Assembly: GCA_028023455.1 (NCBI GenBank)
Contig: JAQFVV010012477.1
Coordinates: 4,171,365-4,235,364, forward strand
Direction of reading: 5' to 3'
Length of the DNA: 64,000 bases
Source: Epiperipatus broadwayi
Taxonomy: Eukaryota > Onychophora > Udeonychophora > Euonychophora > Peripatidae
Shown here piece by piece: positions 48,914 through 63,520 of the stretch (position 1 is its first letter; every line of letters begins with the position of its first letter). Both the position numbers and the translations under genes were made by a program. The notes beneath the pieces were generated by a model. The model saw only the letters and a program-made list of their open reading frames with translations. It made no database searches and was not told where the DNA came from.

Positions 48914-50000
48914 TTAACCTTTTCACTGATGATTTTAGCTATTGGCCCTCTACTTAAACTGATTCTTTTAGTTATTGGCCCTCTACTTAAATCTGAGAAC
49001 AATGTGATTGGTCTGTGTCATTTGCAATCAGTTCTTTTGTTAAAATATTAATCTAAAATACACAGAATTTTTTTAATTCAGCTTCTAAAAATTGAATAAT
49101 TTTAGATTCAAATTGGTTAAATGTAACGAAAAAATAAAAATAATGTTAATAACTGTCGAAAAATATAAGAAAAATGTGTAAAAAATAGGTAGCAGTAAAA
49201 CAAAAGAATTATAACTCAACCAATGATTGTGCCGTTATTCAGATCAACAGCGGTCGAGTAATTCTCTTTTTATTTCCAGTTTGCTTATTTCTCTTGAAAA
49301 ATTTAAAATTTTCCAAATCAAACTTTATATTTCCATAAAGTAACATCAAATCTTATTTATGAATGTAAAAAATTACGATAGATGTTATTATTTACTTCAA
49401 TTACGAACGTACACAGCTTCGTTGTCGTGTCTGAATCTTCATTTAGAAACACGCCTTAGGAATTTCCTGATTACGTTATGTAGCAATAATTATTTTTTGT
49501 TACGGATATTTCTCCAAATGTATTTTTCTTCTAATATTTAAAATTATCCGAGTCAAACTTTATGTTTTGATAAAGAACTATATTTTATTATTTGTGAACA
49601 TAAAAAATTGCAATAAATGTAATTATTACAACAAAATCATTACGAATGTGTATAACGTGAATTGTCTTTGTTAGTGTTGCTCGTTTGTCAATCTGTCATT
49701 TAGAAACACGCCTAGAAGATTTGGTAGTATCCAATCAGAGAACAAAGACAGAGGGGTGTAACAAGTAGGCTGTCAAAATTATTGATTTATTTGAAAAAGT
49801 ATAATGCTATATGCGGATGTTTTTAGAACTAAAATTGAAAGCATGAATTTCCTATCAAATAAGTCTAAAATGAAGAAATTGCGACCAAAATTGACCAAGA
49901 GATGGCGCATGCAAACATTAAACGCATCACATCGCGTCTCATAAAGACAAAAATTTTTCAAAAGATGTGGCGTCTCCGTAACTCTCAGTTAAAAGGTTAA
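48914..50000. mobile_element. 1.1-kb element with 16-bp inverted termini
   Basis: TTAACCTTTTCACTGA (48914-48929) and its inverse TCAGTTAAAAGGTTAA (49985-50000) match at 15 of 16 positions. Just inside the left end, TTTTAG-TATTGGCCCTCTACTTAAA occurs twice (near 48943-48990). The interior holds a diverged duplication (49290-49713) with no coding frame over 60 codons. A non-autonomous DNA transposon is the simplest reading. A target duplication was not identified. Confidence 0.45.
49290..49713. repeat. Diverged duplication inside the 48.9-50.0 kb element
   Basis: Two units share TCAAACTTTAT, (A)TTATTTATGAATGTAAAAAA/ATTTGTGAACATAAAAAA, TTACGA, ACGAA and an exact ATTTAGAAACACGCCT end (49441-49456 and 49698-49713). 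The unit is about 170-190 bases. No function was seen. Confidence 0.55.
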
Positions 50001-50029
50001 GAGAGCCATAAATGAAATGAGCCAACTTT

Positions 50030-50190
50030 CAGTAGATTGCTTCCAGAATCATAGTGCTGAAAGCTGGCCAATACATTAAGACTTTTTTATAATATGAATT
50101 ATCTTTTAAGATTATCTTGAATATTACAAAAATGTTAGAATTATATAATTGTATAAAAAGAGTATATACTATTGAAAATGAATTTGATTA
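50030..50190 (-). repeat. Interspersed repeat, copy 2 (pair at 40.6 kb)
   Basis: The inverse of this segment aligns with 40562-40720, best over AGTATATACTCTTTTTATAC and AATTATATAATTCTAACA, and continues to TATGATTCTGGAAG. It lies just outside the right end of the 48.9-50.0 kb element. Confidence 0.5.
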
Positions 50191-53100
50191 TTAATTTGCA
50201 TAATGTATGAAATCATTTACTTCTCAAGTAATTGGTCATTATTATAATTGTATTTTACAATGATTGTACTTTTTCCTACAGGCAAAATAACATTCTTAAA
50301 AATTTTAATCCATAAAATTGATTGAGTGAATATATTTAAGCTGATGTGTACATTTTAAGATTTAATGTTAATATGCTTTGTTGTTGTATGTGATCAAAAT
50401 ATGATTTGATTATTTATTGTAATAAATGAAACCAATTTTGTAGTCATTAATGATGAAAATTTTCTTTACATTAGATATCCCATTAATAAAAGTACTGGTT
50501 ATCTTGCAAGAGCATTGAATAATATTGAGATAAAGTCCATCAATTGTATTTTAATTCTATAACCAAACTACAATATTGTATATTGTACAATGAACAAATT
50601 CTGTATTGCACATTTTTAGCATAAATACCATTATTTCATCTTCAGATGACAGATTTAATGAAGTCATTATCCTATGACATTGTCAATATTGCAAAAGGAC
50701 TACCATTTTGACAAAAATGGTTATTAAAAAAGCTTTCAATTTTTCTTAAAAATCAATGTAGTGAATAACTGATTGTAAATCAAAAAGTAGGTACAAATTG
50801 ATGATGATCTGTATGGAAAATCCATATATAAAGTTCCATCACTAAATGGGGTAAAGGTGCATGTAAAGCAGAGAAAACAACTTTTATACACTGTAATATA
50901 ATATCCAGAAAGATATCATAATGTGAAGATTAGCACATTAATCTGCCATAACAATGATTTGAATTCAAACCTAAATGCAACAAACTTTTGTTTAAAATCC
51001 GATATCTGAAAATTTCCTAAGCAAACTCAGAATTATCTCTTGCAGCAACTGCAGATTATCTAATATAAATCAGTAAACAATACACAATTTAATACAGTGG
51101 TAAAATAGCAGTTCTGAGAGATAATGATTCACAAATCATAGCTTTCTCTGCTCAAATGTCATACATTTCTGTGATGACAAACCATTCAATTGCATTAATA
51201 GATATCTAACTTTTAGTAGGAGAGGAAATCATAAAATCTCTTTGAAATAGCTGAATATGATGATACAGAAAATTGATTTCATTAACATATAATAATTTAT
51301 GAGAGTTAATACTTTTAAACTAACTGTTAAACTATTTTTACAATTCGAATTGCAAGTGTCAAACTTTCTGCATTTCTATCTTTGATACTATCCATTTTAA
51401 ATAAATACATTAGTGATTATCACTAACCACTTATTAAATGAGAGATTATCATATTATTCTTATTTCAGATTTAAGGTTCAAACCCAATTAAGAATAAATA
51501 TGTTTGTTTATTAATTATAAACACATGGTAACATTAATACAATTTCATTTTTATTTTTCCATGTACATTATATAATTTCAAAATTCAGATGTATCACTAC
51601 ACACACTCTCTTACACACACACACTCTTATATATATATATATATATAATGTGCATTACAAAAAGCACACTTTTATTTACTATTCAAATTTAAAAATTTAC
51701 TGGGTCTCAGTAAATTGTAACCTTTTTGTTAAATGGGTTTAAAAATTAAAGATACTGTCTCGCAATAATGCTTTAAATAAGCATTTAAATAACAAATGAA
51801 GATTAAAAGTAAAAGAAAATTACTTATTTAGTATTTTTTTACTTTTAAAGTAAATGTTTAAATTTCAGTCTTCATTCATGAAGACATTTTTTTTCCCTGC
51901 AAAAATAACAAGAAAGATGAATTCTTGATGAAAATGCCACACTTTCAAAGGAATAATTTTCAAACATTTATTTGATATGCCAGATAAAATAAATGCAATA
52001 CTTATTTATATATACTGACAATTTTTTATACAAAACATATGTAACCAAAAAAAAGTTATGAATTAAAAACACAAAGCTAAATTTATTTTAGTCTTTCCTT
52101 ATATTTAGTTTTAAAAATAAATAAATCACTTTACCCCCCTCCCCACACCATAATTTAACTAATAACAGTTTTACCTTTAAATAATATGATTTTAATTTGG
52201 GAATATTTTAATAAGAGTTATAAATGATTATAGAGAGGAGAGAAAATTGTAAAAAATATAAACAAGTTTTTTTTTAAACTCTCTCTCTCTCTCTTTAGTG
52301 GTTATATTTGGTTGGTAGTTTTAGTTTAAACTATGAAAATGTGCTAAAAGAATAATAATGATAATTTATTTTTTTGTAACTTATTTAATAAATATTAATT
52401 TTATCTTTTTAGAGAAATAAAGTTTTATGTTTAAGTGTATTTTAAAAAGAAAAAAAAAGAACAAAATAAGATTTTTATACCTTTGTAAATTTTATTTTTT
52501 TCTCTTTATCTCTTCAATGCCAGAAAAATAAAATGAATGCAATTTACTGATTATCTTGTTTTTTTCTTTTGCAAGATTTTTTTTATTAGAAAGGGATGCC
52601 AAAAATTTTATGATGTTAATTCAAGTTCTTAACTTGTTTTTCAATGTCTATGATTGAGGAGGTAAATAAGTGAACAATTGTATTTATAAAAATTTATCTA
52701 ATTGGTTGTTATAAAGAATATCATATAACAGATAGATTGTAGTTGGCTTGTGGGAAGAATTGTTCTAAAAATATAATAAAGGTGCAAATAAGTCATAGGA
52801 CCCAAGAGTCTGGTAAGAAGAGATTCCTTACTTAGCTATTAATCCTGCTGATAAAGAAGAAAAAAGTTTTACCAAGCTGTTTCCAGCAGGTTTTAACTAA
52901 ACTATTGTATAGTGAAACAGTTAGATCTAAAGATCCACCTGTTTTACCTACTACAGTCATAGTAGTATATTTCTTTGTATGTTATTTCACTCCAAATTGT
53001 ATGTATTACTATAATTCAGAACACTGAACTTGTGCTCTTAATAATTATAGAGTATGTGCCTGTATAAGTGCCTATTTTATTGCAATATGTACACAATAAA

Positions 53101-53236
53101 GGCAATATATAAACACATATAGCCCTCCATTTAGTAAAACTGTGTAGACCTAACAGTATGTGCAGCTAGAATTTACATATAGAATTATATTTAAATTTTG
53201 GTAAAAACGACTTATTTAAGATTTGGTCTTAATATT
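50191..53236. other. AT-rich DNA, no gene seen
   Basis: No coding signal. Near 51108-51172 there is a tRNA-spaced pair of weak A-box-like and B-box-like sequences, which is insufficient for a call. Short CA/TA and CT tracts occur at 51600-51650 and 52280-52296. Confidence 0.45.
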
Positions 53237-53575
53237 ACTTAAAAATTATTTCAAGTTTATTCTTTGTTAGAAGTACAGACAGTAAAGTTGTTTATGAGTT
53301 CATATTTGCTCAAAATTATATTTCAGTTAAAGATTGACCAGATTGGCATTATTCAAAATTATTTCAAGTTTATTCTTTGTTAGAAGTATAGATGGTAAAA
53401 ATGGTTTATGAGTTAATATTTACTCAAAATTATATTTTAATTAAAGATTGACCAAATTAGCATTACTTAAAATTATTTTAAGTTTATGCTTTTGTTTAAA
53501 ACTGCAGACTGTGAAGTTGTTTACAGGTTTTAGCATTTGACCAAAATAATATTTTAATTTAATTAGCCTTATAGC
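53237..53575. repeat. Three-unit tandem repeat, 114-bp unit
   Basis: Units begin at 53237, 53351 and 53465. Each contains AAAATTATTT(C/T)AAGTTTAT, a CTTTG-TTAGAAGTA-type block, a TTTATGAGTT-type block, CTCAAAATTATATTT and AAAGATTGACCA. Units 1 and 2 are close; unit 3 is more diverged. Confidence 0.75.
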
Positions 53576-54032
53576 TAAAAAATCAATTTAAAAATCAGTC
53601 AGACTTAAATTTTGACTTGACCATTTGGAAGGACCCAAGGGAAAGTTTTTACTTGCAGCTTTAGGCATGGTAAAGGATAATTAAGAGCACAAGGTTCAAA
53701 GCAGTAAACAAGTGATGTGGTTAGCACAAGAAAAAAAGAGGGGGGTGCTGGAAAATAGCTATAAAAAACTTACAATTTTCATATTGAAAAGAGGGAGAAG
53801 AAAAAAAACACACACACCATAAATTTATGTAATTTGGCTGTTAACATTGTTGGGAGACTGAGTTTGAGTACTATATTGAAAACACCTAAAGTTGCTAAGA
53901 TGACAACCATCGGCTAGTGGGAGATAGAGTTGCCATTTATCTTCCACTAGAGCTGTTCTACCAATGGTAATAACATCAACCATCTTACACCAAAGAACTA
54001 TCAACAACTGCCCTGAAAGTATAAGACAGCCA

Positions 54033-54168
54033 CATTGAATAATAATGGAGCTGTATCTGGAAGCCACATCAGCAATAATGAAGCTGCATCTAGTATGCCA
54101 CCTCAGCCATAAGCAAGCTGTATCTAAGACGCCACATTAAAATGGTGAAGCTGTATCTACTAAACTGT
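54033..54168. repeat. Degenerate 34-bp minisatellite, four units
   Basis: Four consecutive units share the core AAGCTGTATCTA with AAT-ATGG before it and GCCACAT after it (GAGCTGTATCTGGAAGC, GAAGCTGCATCTAGTATGC, CAAGCTGTATCTAAGACGC, GAAGCTGTATCTACTAAAC). Divergence between units suggests age. Confidence 0.7.
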
Positions 54169-55612
54169 GTCAAAAAGAAAGAAGCCATATTCATGTCCAT
54201 CAATGGAGAATAGGAATCCCACTCAGAGAAGCTGCCCATCCATGAACATTTACTAGAATCCCTCTCAAGAATTACAGTAAAGCATGCTAAAAATACCATT
54301 TCATTCTTTAAAATAACTATCAAGTAGCGATCATTATGCCTCCTGCATAACTCTGCTAAGAAATGTAAATCTGCTATTTATCTTTAATTTAAGGTAGTCA
54401 CTTTATAAAATCTTGCTTGATCATACACATAAATATATATTCATTTTAATCTTTAATGTTTAAACCCTAAAACTTTAGTAATATTGTATTACAACCTTAT
54501 TTATTATTTAGATGTTATTTTACACCCTTTTTATTATAGTTATGTTTGATTTATGCTAGTTTGGTGAATTGTTAATTCTCCAAGAGACACTTATATGCTC
54601 TCATTATGCTAATTTGCTATAAAGAAAGAGGCAAACTCCCTTCTGGAATTAATATTCTTCCACCAGTGATAATATGGCTATCTAAAATGGACAAATAAAT
54701 AATTATAAAAGAGTGTTTATTTGCATTAGGTGAGAGTGATTTTCTATAGTACATAGGCAATTAATATTTAGATCCTTAATAACCCCTAAAATGTACTGCA
54801 AAACCCTGTAATTATATACCTTAAGTGGTACAGATAATTCTTAAGCCAGATTCATAGCATTTCCCCATAGTAGAATTATTATGTACCATTTCTGAATTGA
54901 GTATGGCAGTAGCACTGATAGACACTCTGTATTTTGTGTATTTAGAAAATTAAAGTAATTATATTAGATTAGCAGAGTGAAGTGATGCTCATTAGCAAAA
55001 TAATGCTAAGCTTCTTGCTATATTCTCTACACACACATGTGTCTGCATCAGGGTTGATTTAATGTCAAACTGGGCCAGTTAGTTTGGACAGCAAAGTCAT
55101 TTTGTATTTGATATTTGAAAGGGACCAAAGACTCTCATCCTCAAAGCAGCTGTTCAATCATCCAGACTAAAGAAATCTCCTTTTATTTGTATATCAAGCA
55201 GTATGGTCCAAAGAACCGGTTACTTGGTAATAAATCTCTATGAGCACACTTTTGAGATGCATTCATTCTATTAGTATATTTGGCATGATGTAGAAGCTGA
55301 AGTGCTTCCTCAGTTCTGCCCACCTTATTTAATAACCTTGGTTTTAATCTGAGCCAGAATCTGAATTAACTTGATTAATTTGTATTGCAAATTAGATGTA
55401 AATTTAATGATAAGTAATATACATCCCCAGCCCATCTGATTGCCTTCATTTTGTTAAGTTCTTGGCATATATTTTGGCATAGATTGTTACATAAACTTTG
55501 TATAATATTTGTTCACCACTATTTAATTAGAGAGAAAAAGGGCCAATGTAAATGTTAAATTTGTTTTCATCGTATATAAAAAGCTGAAATAAGAATCCCT
55601 TGATAAATATAA

Positions 55613-55930
55613 ACATTCACCTGCATATGAAGAAATTTTATACACTCTGTTTCTTTACTCTTTAATTTGTATGGTAAATTCATCCATATTTCCCATCATT
55701 AAAGCTAAAATATGACCTTTGTAAAGTAACATTCACTTGCACATGAATAATTTATATATCTTGGTTTTATAGTTTATTTTGTACCGTACCTTTACACATA
55801 CTTCCCAGTATGTAAAGCTAAACTATTAATCTTTTACTACTATGTACATTCACCTGTGTGTGACTGAAATCTATACCCTTTTGTTTTATTACTGATGAAT
55901 TTATACATAAAATTTTCTAAACTATACCAC
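55613..55930. repeat. Degenerate tandem repeat, about 117-bp unit
   Basis: Units begin with ACATTCAC(C/T)TG at 55613, 55729 and 55846. Each continues through ATGAA, TATA-C, TTTTAT, ATTTTGTA and TCC-AT--TAAAGCTAAA. The third unit is partial. Confidence 0.65.
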
Positions 55931-56560
55931 ATCTACTTCTCATTCCTTGCTCATTGTTTTGATGAATCACTAGTTAAGTCATTTAGTAGTAGTTAGGGGA
56001 ATAAGTCTTATGCTCTACCATTTTGCTATTGCTGGAACATGGTCAAGGAAATATCTAGTGTACCCACAGGCAGGTCATTTGCTAGGGGAAATTTAGGAGC
56101 ATGGGTAAGAGAAGGCATGTATGATCAGACATAGGGTGTCACCATCCTGACTTGGTCAGCTTGTTTCTCTTTTACCTAGCTATCAGTCTATTGAGCAAAT
56201 GTACAAACCTGATCACTACAATAGTATAACAGAAGTTTAAACAAACTTTTAGCATTCTGAGTTTAGTCATAAAAATGGTTTGTACAATGAAAACCATGTG
56301 CTAAATTCACTTAAAAGCCAGACATCATCTTCCTCCATGTAACATACCTTTACTGGAATAAAAAATATAGAGAAGATAGCCCTACCTAAAGTAGTCTGAA
56401 ACCTTGCTTTCACCCAAGACCATAGGTCTCTATCTAAGTCAGTCTCACCTTGATATTCAAAAAGAAAATCTAATAAACAAAATTTACTATTTTTTCTTAA
56501 AATTACTGCAGACCAAAAAAATGACAATTAGAAAAAGCCAAAAATTGCAACTAAAAAGGA

Positions 56561-58439
56561 CTCCATAAACAATAAAGTAATGGTTAGAGGTATTTTTTTT
56601 ATATATGCACACTGCATTTTCACTAATAGATTTTTTAAAATAAAAGTAATAATTTTTTATGTTTTGTAAGAGTTGATAATTTTAAATACGTTTCAAATTG
56701 TGAAACATCTTTTTCTAAAAACCCAATCAATTTTCTCTTCCAAATTATAAAATAGCTTTTAGAAAAATTAATCTGTTGTAAATTTTTTTTTTTTTGAAAT
56801 ATGCTTTTCCCTTTTTCATTCATTTTTTCTCCTAGAAAAAAAGGGGTTATTAAGCTAAATCAAAGATTGTTATGTTTGATTTTAAAAATGTTGTCTATCA
56901 AACTCTTAGTTATTTTTAAGGAATAAATAAATCAACTGATTGGTTAATATAATTTTTATGAAAATATATTTTTTGATGAAGTGAATGCTTAAAATTTTAT
57001 ACTATCATGCCATTTTTTGTTTATTGTTAATCAATTAGATATTAAATAATTATTTTAAAAATATTTTTTAGTCTTAGTTTCTTTATTATATCCAATTCCT
57101 GTTATAAATTGCAGTGTGTGATATTATTTAATGACAGCTTAATTAATGTTTTAGGATTTTTTCTTATGATTCCAATAAAACTATTTACTTATAATAGGGT
57201 AAGCCTATGAATTATTTAAGGTTATTTATAATAAGCTGCTTTACTTATCACTTTCTCACAATAATAATTTATAGAGTTTTTGCTTCCTGAACTATATTTG
57301 TGTATAAGAGTCAAACTACATTTTATTTAGTTTGGTATTTATTAGAAACTAAATTTATAGTTGGCCAGTACATTAAAGATACTATTTGGTCAGAACATTG
57401 ATGATGATAAGCATCTTTTTAATATACCAGCATTATTTTTTACTGTTGCATTTTTATGAAGTAGCATTTAAGTTTGTGCATCCAAATTATGGTTTCAATA
57501 ATCTTCTCCAAGCTGACAAGGGCTAAATAGTTAGTATGGTCTATAGTTCTTATTTGAAATCCAGTCACCAGATTAACTATTAATTTATTTTTATTGTTAA
57601 TCATTCATGATGATTTTACTTAATACATATAATTTGACTTTAAATCAATATCACACATTTAATGTATCTAATTTATTAGATATTTCTGCAATAAGTTAAT
57701 ATATATATACTCTTAATGTATATATTGTATTTAGTTTGTATACATAATTTTATATGAATAATAAATCAGTAACAAAGTTTTCTATTTACAATTGTTTGAT
57801 AGTTTTTATTTGAAAACAGTTGTTTTTAAAAAAAGGCTAAAGAAGAAAATTTGCAATCATTGTTTTAAATAATTAGTGAGAGTTTCCTTTTTTTTAACTT
57901 TTTGTGATAGTTTTAAATAATGCAATTTTTCTAGTTTAGCTTTTTTGAAAACAATTGTTTTAAAATAAAAATATATACATTATAAGTTTAAAATGGTTAA
58001 AAAATATTATTAAATTGAAAAAAAAATTACACTGCCCTCTTATGGTTATTATTTAAAATAAATCAAAGTTTTATAAAGAATTGTTAACTGCAATATGTGA
58101 AGTTATTGAATATTTTTAATATTTTCTCACCCTCTGTTCTATATGTATAAAACTAATTGATATACTGAAAAGATAAGTGTTAAAATAAATTAGGGTGATA
58201 TAACTTAGTTATATATCAATTTTCAACCAATTCTATTGAATGTAAATATATTAAACCTCACTTTTAAAATTTTATTCTAACTTGAAAAAGATTAAATGTT
58301 ATCACTCAAACCAGTTTTCTAACTTCAATAAAAGCATTTAAAAGGATTCATTTTTTAAACAAGAAGTGTTTTATTTTTATTAGATTTTTATATAAGTGAT
58401 GACACATTTAGCAATATTTTTCAGGATTTTTATAAATTA
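56561..58439. other. AT-rich DNA, no gene seen
   Basis: AT-rich sequence with T and A runs. No coding frame, tRNA-like fold or repeat of note. Confidence 0.5.
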
Positions 58440-58518
58440 AAGCAGCTTGCTGCTGCTCCTACCACCATTTCTGCTACTGCTGCTATTGCTGCTACTATTA
58501 TTATTATTATTATTATTA
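58440..58518. repeat. Mixed trinucleotide tract ending in (ATT)n
   Basis: GCTGCTGCTCCTACCACC-type triplets grade through GCTACTGCTGCTATT into nine ATT triplets and end exactly at the left edge of the large inverted repeat. Confidence 0.85.
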
Positions 58519-59595
58519 CATTCATATCGGCTTTTTTCAAACCAAATTGTGCAAACGCTTTTTGCGAGTGTTAAATAATAAATGAATAACCTCTGACCCA
58601 TACAAGATATAGAATTTATGCAGCAATAAAAGGAATCTTTTATTACTACGACCCAAATATTTATATATGAGCAAATCTGAAGTACTGGCACAGAAGGTGT
58701 GACTATAGAACAGTCACTTTGAATTACTATATATAACTTATGAATGAATGACGCCGATGAAATTTACTAGAATTTACTGAACATCATTCCAACCGAAATT
58801 AATCATATATATAAATCAGCATTTATTTTTTATAGCGTCTGTATACAATTGTAATCACATTCATATCAGCTTTTTTCAAACCAAATTGTGCAAACGCTTT
58901 TTGCGAGTGTTAAATAATAAATGAATAACCTCTGACCCATACAAGATATAGAATTTATGCAGCAATAAAAGGAATCCTTTATTACTACGACTCAAATATT
59001 TATATATGAGCAAATCTGAAGTACTGGCACAGAAGGTGTGACTATAGAACAGTCACTTTGAATTACTATATATAACTTATAAATGAATGACGCCGATGAA
59101 ATTTGCTGCATAAATTCTATATCTTGTATGGGTCAGAGGTTATTCATTTATTATTTAACACTCGCAAAAAGCGTTTGCACAATTTGGTTTGAAAAAAGCC
59201 GATATGAATGTGATTACAATTGTATACAGATGCTATAAAAAATAAATGCTGATTTATATATATGATTAATTTCGGTTGGAATGACGTTCAGTAAATTCTA
59301 GTAAATTTCATCGGCGTCATTCATTTATAAGTTATATATAGTAATTCAAAGTGACTGTTCTATAGTCACACCTTCTGTGCCAGTACTTCAGATTTGCTCA
59401 TATATAAATATTTGAGTCGTAGTAATAAAGGATTCCTTTTATTGCTGCATAAATTCTATATATTGTATGGGTCAGAGGTTATTCATTTATTATTTAACAC
59501 TCGCAAAAAGCATTTGCACAATTTGGTTTGAAAAAAGCCGATATGAATGTGCTTACAATTGTATACAGACGCTATAAAAAATAAATGCTGATTTA
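58519..59595. repeat. Near-identical inverted repeat, 445-bp arms
   Basis: The left arm 58519-58963 and right arm 59105-59549 pair without net indels. I count about eight mismatches (around 98% identity). The spacer is 141 bp. The arms are built from a 339-bp unit: one full unit plus part of a second on the left, one full unit (to 59595) plus part of a second on the right, facing each other. Unit landmarks are CATTCATATCGGC, CAAATTGTGCAAACGC, TGACCCATACAAGATATAG, GTACTGGCACAGAAGGTGTG and TGACGCCGATGAAATT. Its composition is less AT-rich than its surroundings. No protein is encoded. Both outer edges abut ATT repeats. Confidence 0.9.
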
Positions 59596-59621
59596 TTATT
59601 ATTATTATTATTATTATTATG
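59596..59621. repeat. (ATT)n tract at the right edge of the inverted repeat
   Basis: Eight to nine ATT triplets begin directly after GCTGATTT, the end of the 339-bp unit, and mirror the ATT tract at the left edge. Confidence 0.9.
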
Positions 59622-59721
59622 TTTCAACAATAATTTTATTAAACTTTGTTTATAAAATGTACACAGGTTTGATTGCAAGGATAACAGTGGCAATCTTTTT
59701 TTCTTGGGTTTAAATTGTTCC
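59622..59721 (-). mobile_element. Possible 100-bp 3' stub of the microsatellite-linked LINE
   Basis: On the minus strand this segment ends ...CAAAGTTTAATAAAATTATT, GTTGAAAC and then (AAT)n. LINE copy 3 ends ...AGTTAATAAAGTGCCTTTT, GAAAT and (AAT)n. The similarity is short. It is read here as a severely 5'-truncated relative trapped between two ATT tracts. Confidence 0.3.
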
Positions 59722-63106
<3,385 letters not shown>

Positions 63107-63184
63107 ATTGAAGGTAGTCATGGAGGACCATACTATCACAGGTAGATGGCACTGCGACACCATCAACAACTGGCCCGAAGCCTG
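63107..63184 (-). CDS. Possible exon with esterase/neuroligin-like motif
   Basis: After an acceptor-like TTTATCACTTGCAG the minus strand reads AGFGPVVDGVAVPSTCDSMV and then LHDYLQ before a TAG. Family knowledge: carboxylesterase-like domains, including neuroligins, carry a conserved F-G-P-V-(V/I)-D-G segment followed by a Pro a few residues later, and this fits. Against it: the exon is very short, the motif after the Pro does not look typical, and no clear donor precedes the stop (GTATGG or GTACAT are possible). It could be a real exon, a processed fragment or chance. The local GC content is higher than in the flanks. Confidence 0.25.
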
Positions 63185-63221
63185 CAAGTGATAAATTTAT
63201 ATACAAAAGTGGCTCAAAATT

Positions 63222-63520
63222 GACAAATAAAAATGCCTGAGGCAATATATATCCAAGAAATACATCGAAAGTACAAATTATAAAAAAAAAAAGCAAGAAA
63301 ATGCTATAAAATTTAAATTCAAAAAAAAAAAAAATTCCATGAAAATATGAGAAAGATCTATCTCCCCCCCCCCCAAAATCAAAATTTTCTCATTTAAATA
63401 AAAAAATACAAATGCCTGAGGATATATATATATATCAGAGAAATACATCGAAAGTACAAATTATAAAAAAAAAACAACAAGAAAATGTTATAAAATCCTA
63501 TAATAATTCAAATTTAAAAA
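63222..63520. repeat. Tandem duplication, offset about 181 bp
   Basis: AAATGCCTGAGGCAATATAT and AAATGCCTGAGGATATATAT each precede AGAAATACATCGAAAGTACA, AATTATAAAAA and AAGAAAATG(C/T)TATAAAAT. The two copies are separated by A-rich sequence and a C run at 63363-63375. Likely a recent local duplication. Confidence 0.75.

Larger units (their letters stand above)
53576..56560. other. Less AT-rich domain, function unknown
   Basis: GC content is visibly higher than in the surrounding DNA and low-complexity runs are rare. There are no long open frames on either strand (the best, 77-86 codons on the minus strand, lack recognisable motifs). Two tandem arrays lie inside, and a third just precedes it. 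It may be one large non-coding element or conserved intronic sequence; I cannot assign it. Confidence 0.35.

Noticed and set aside
51108-51172. tRNA-like spacing of weak A and B boxes
   Set aside because: The stems do not pair convincingly and there is no tail.
63130-63150. CTCF-like AGGTAGATGGCAC
   Set aside because: It overlaps the possible exon and two key core positions do not fit; chance is adequate.
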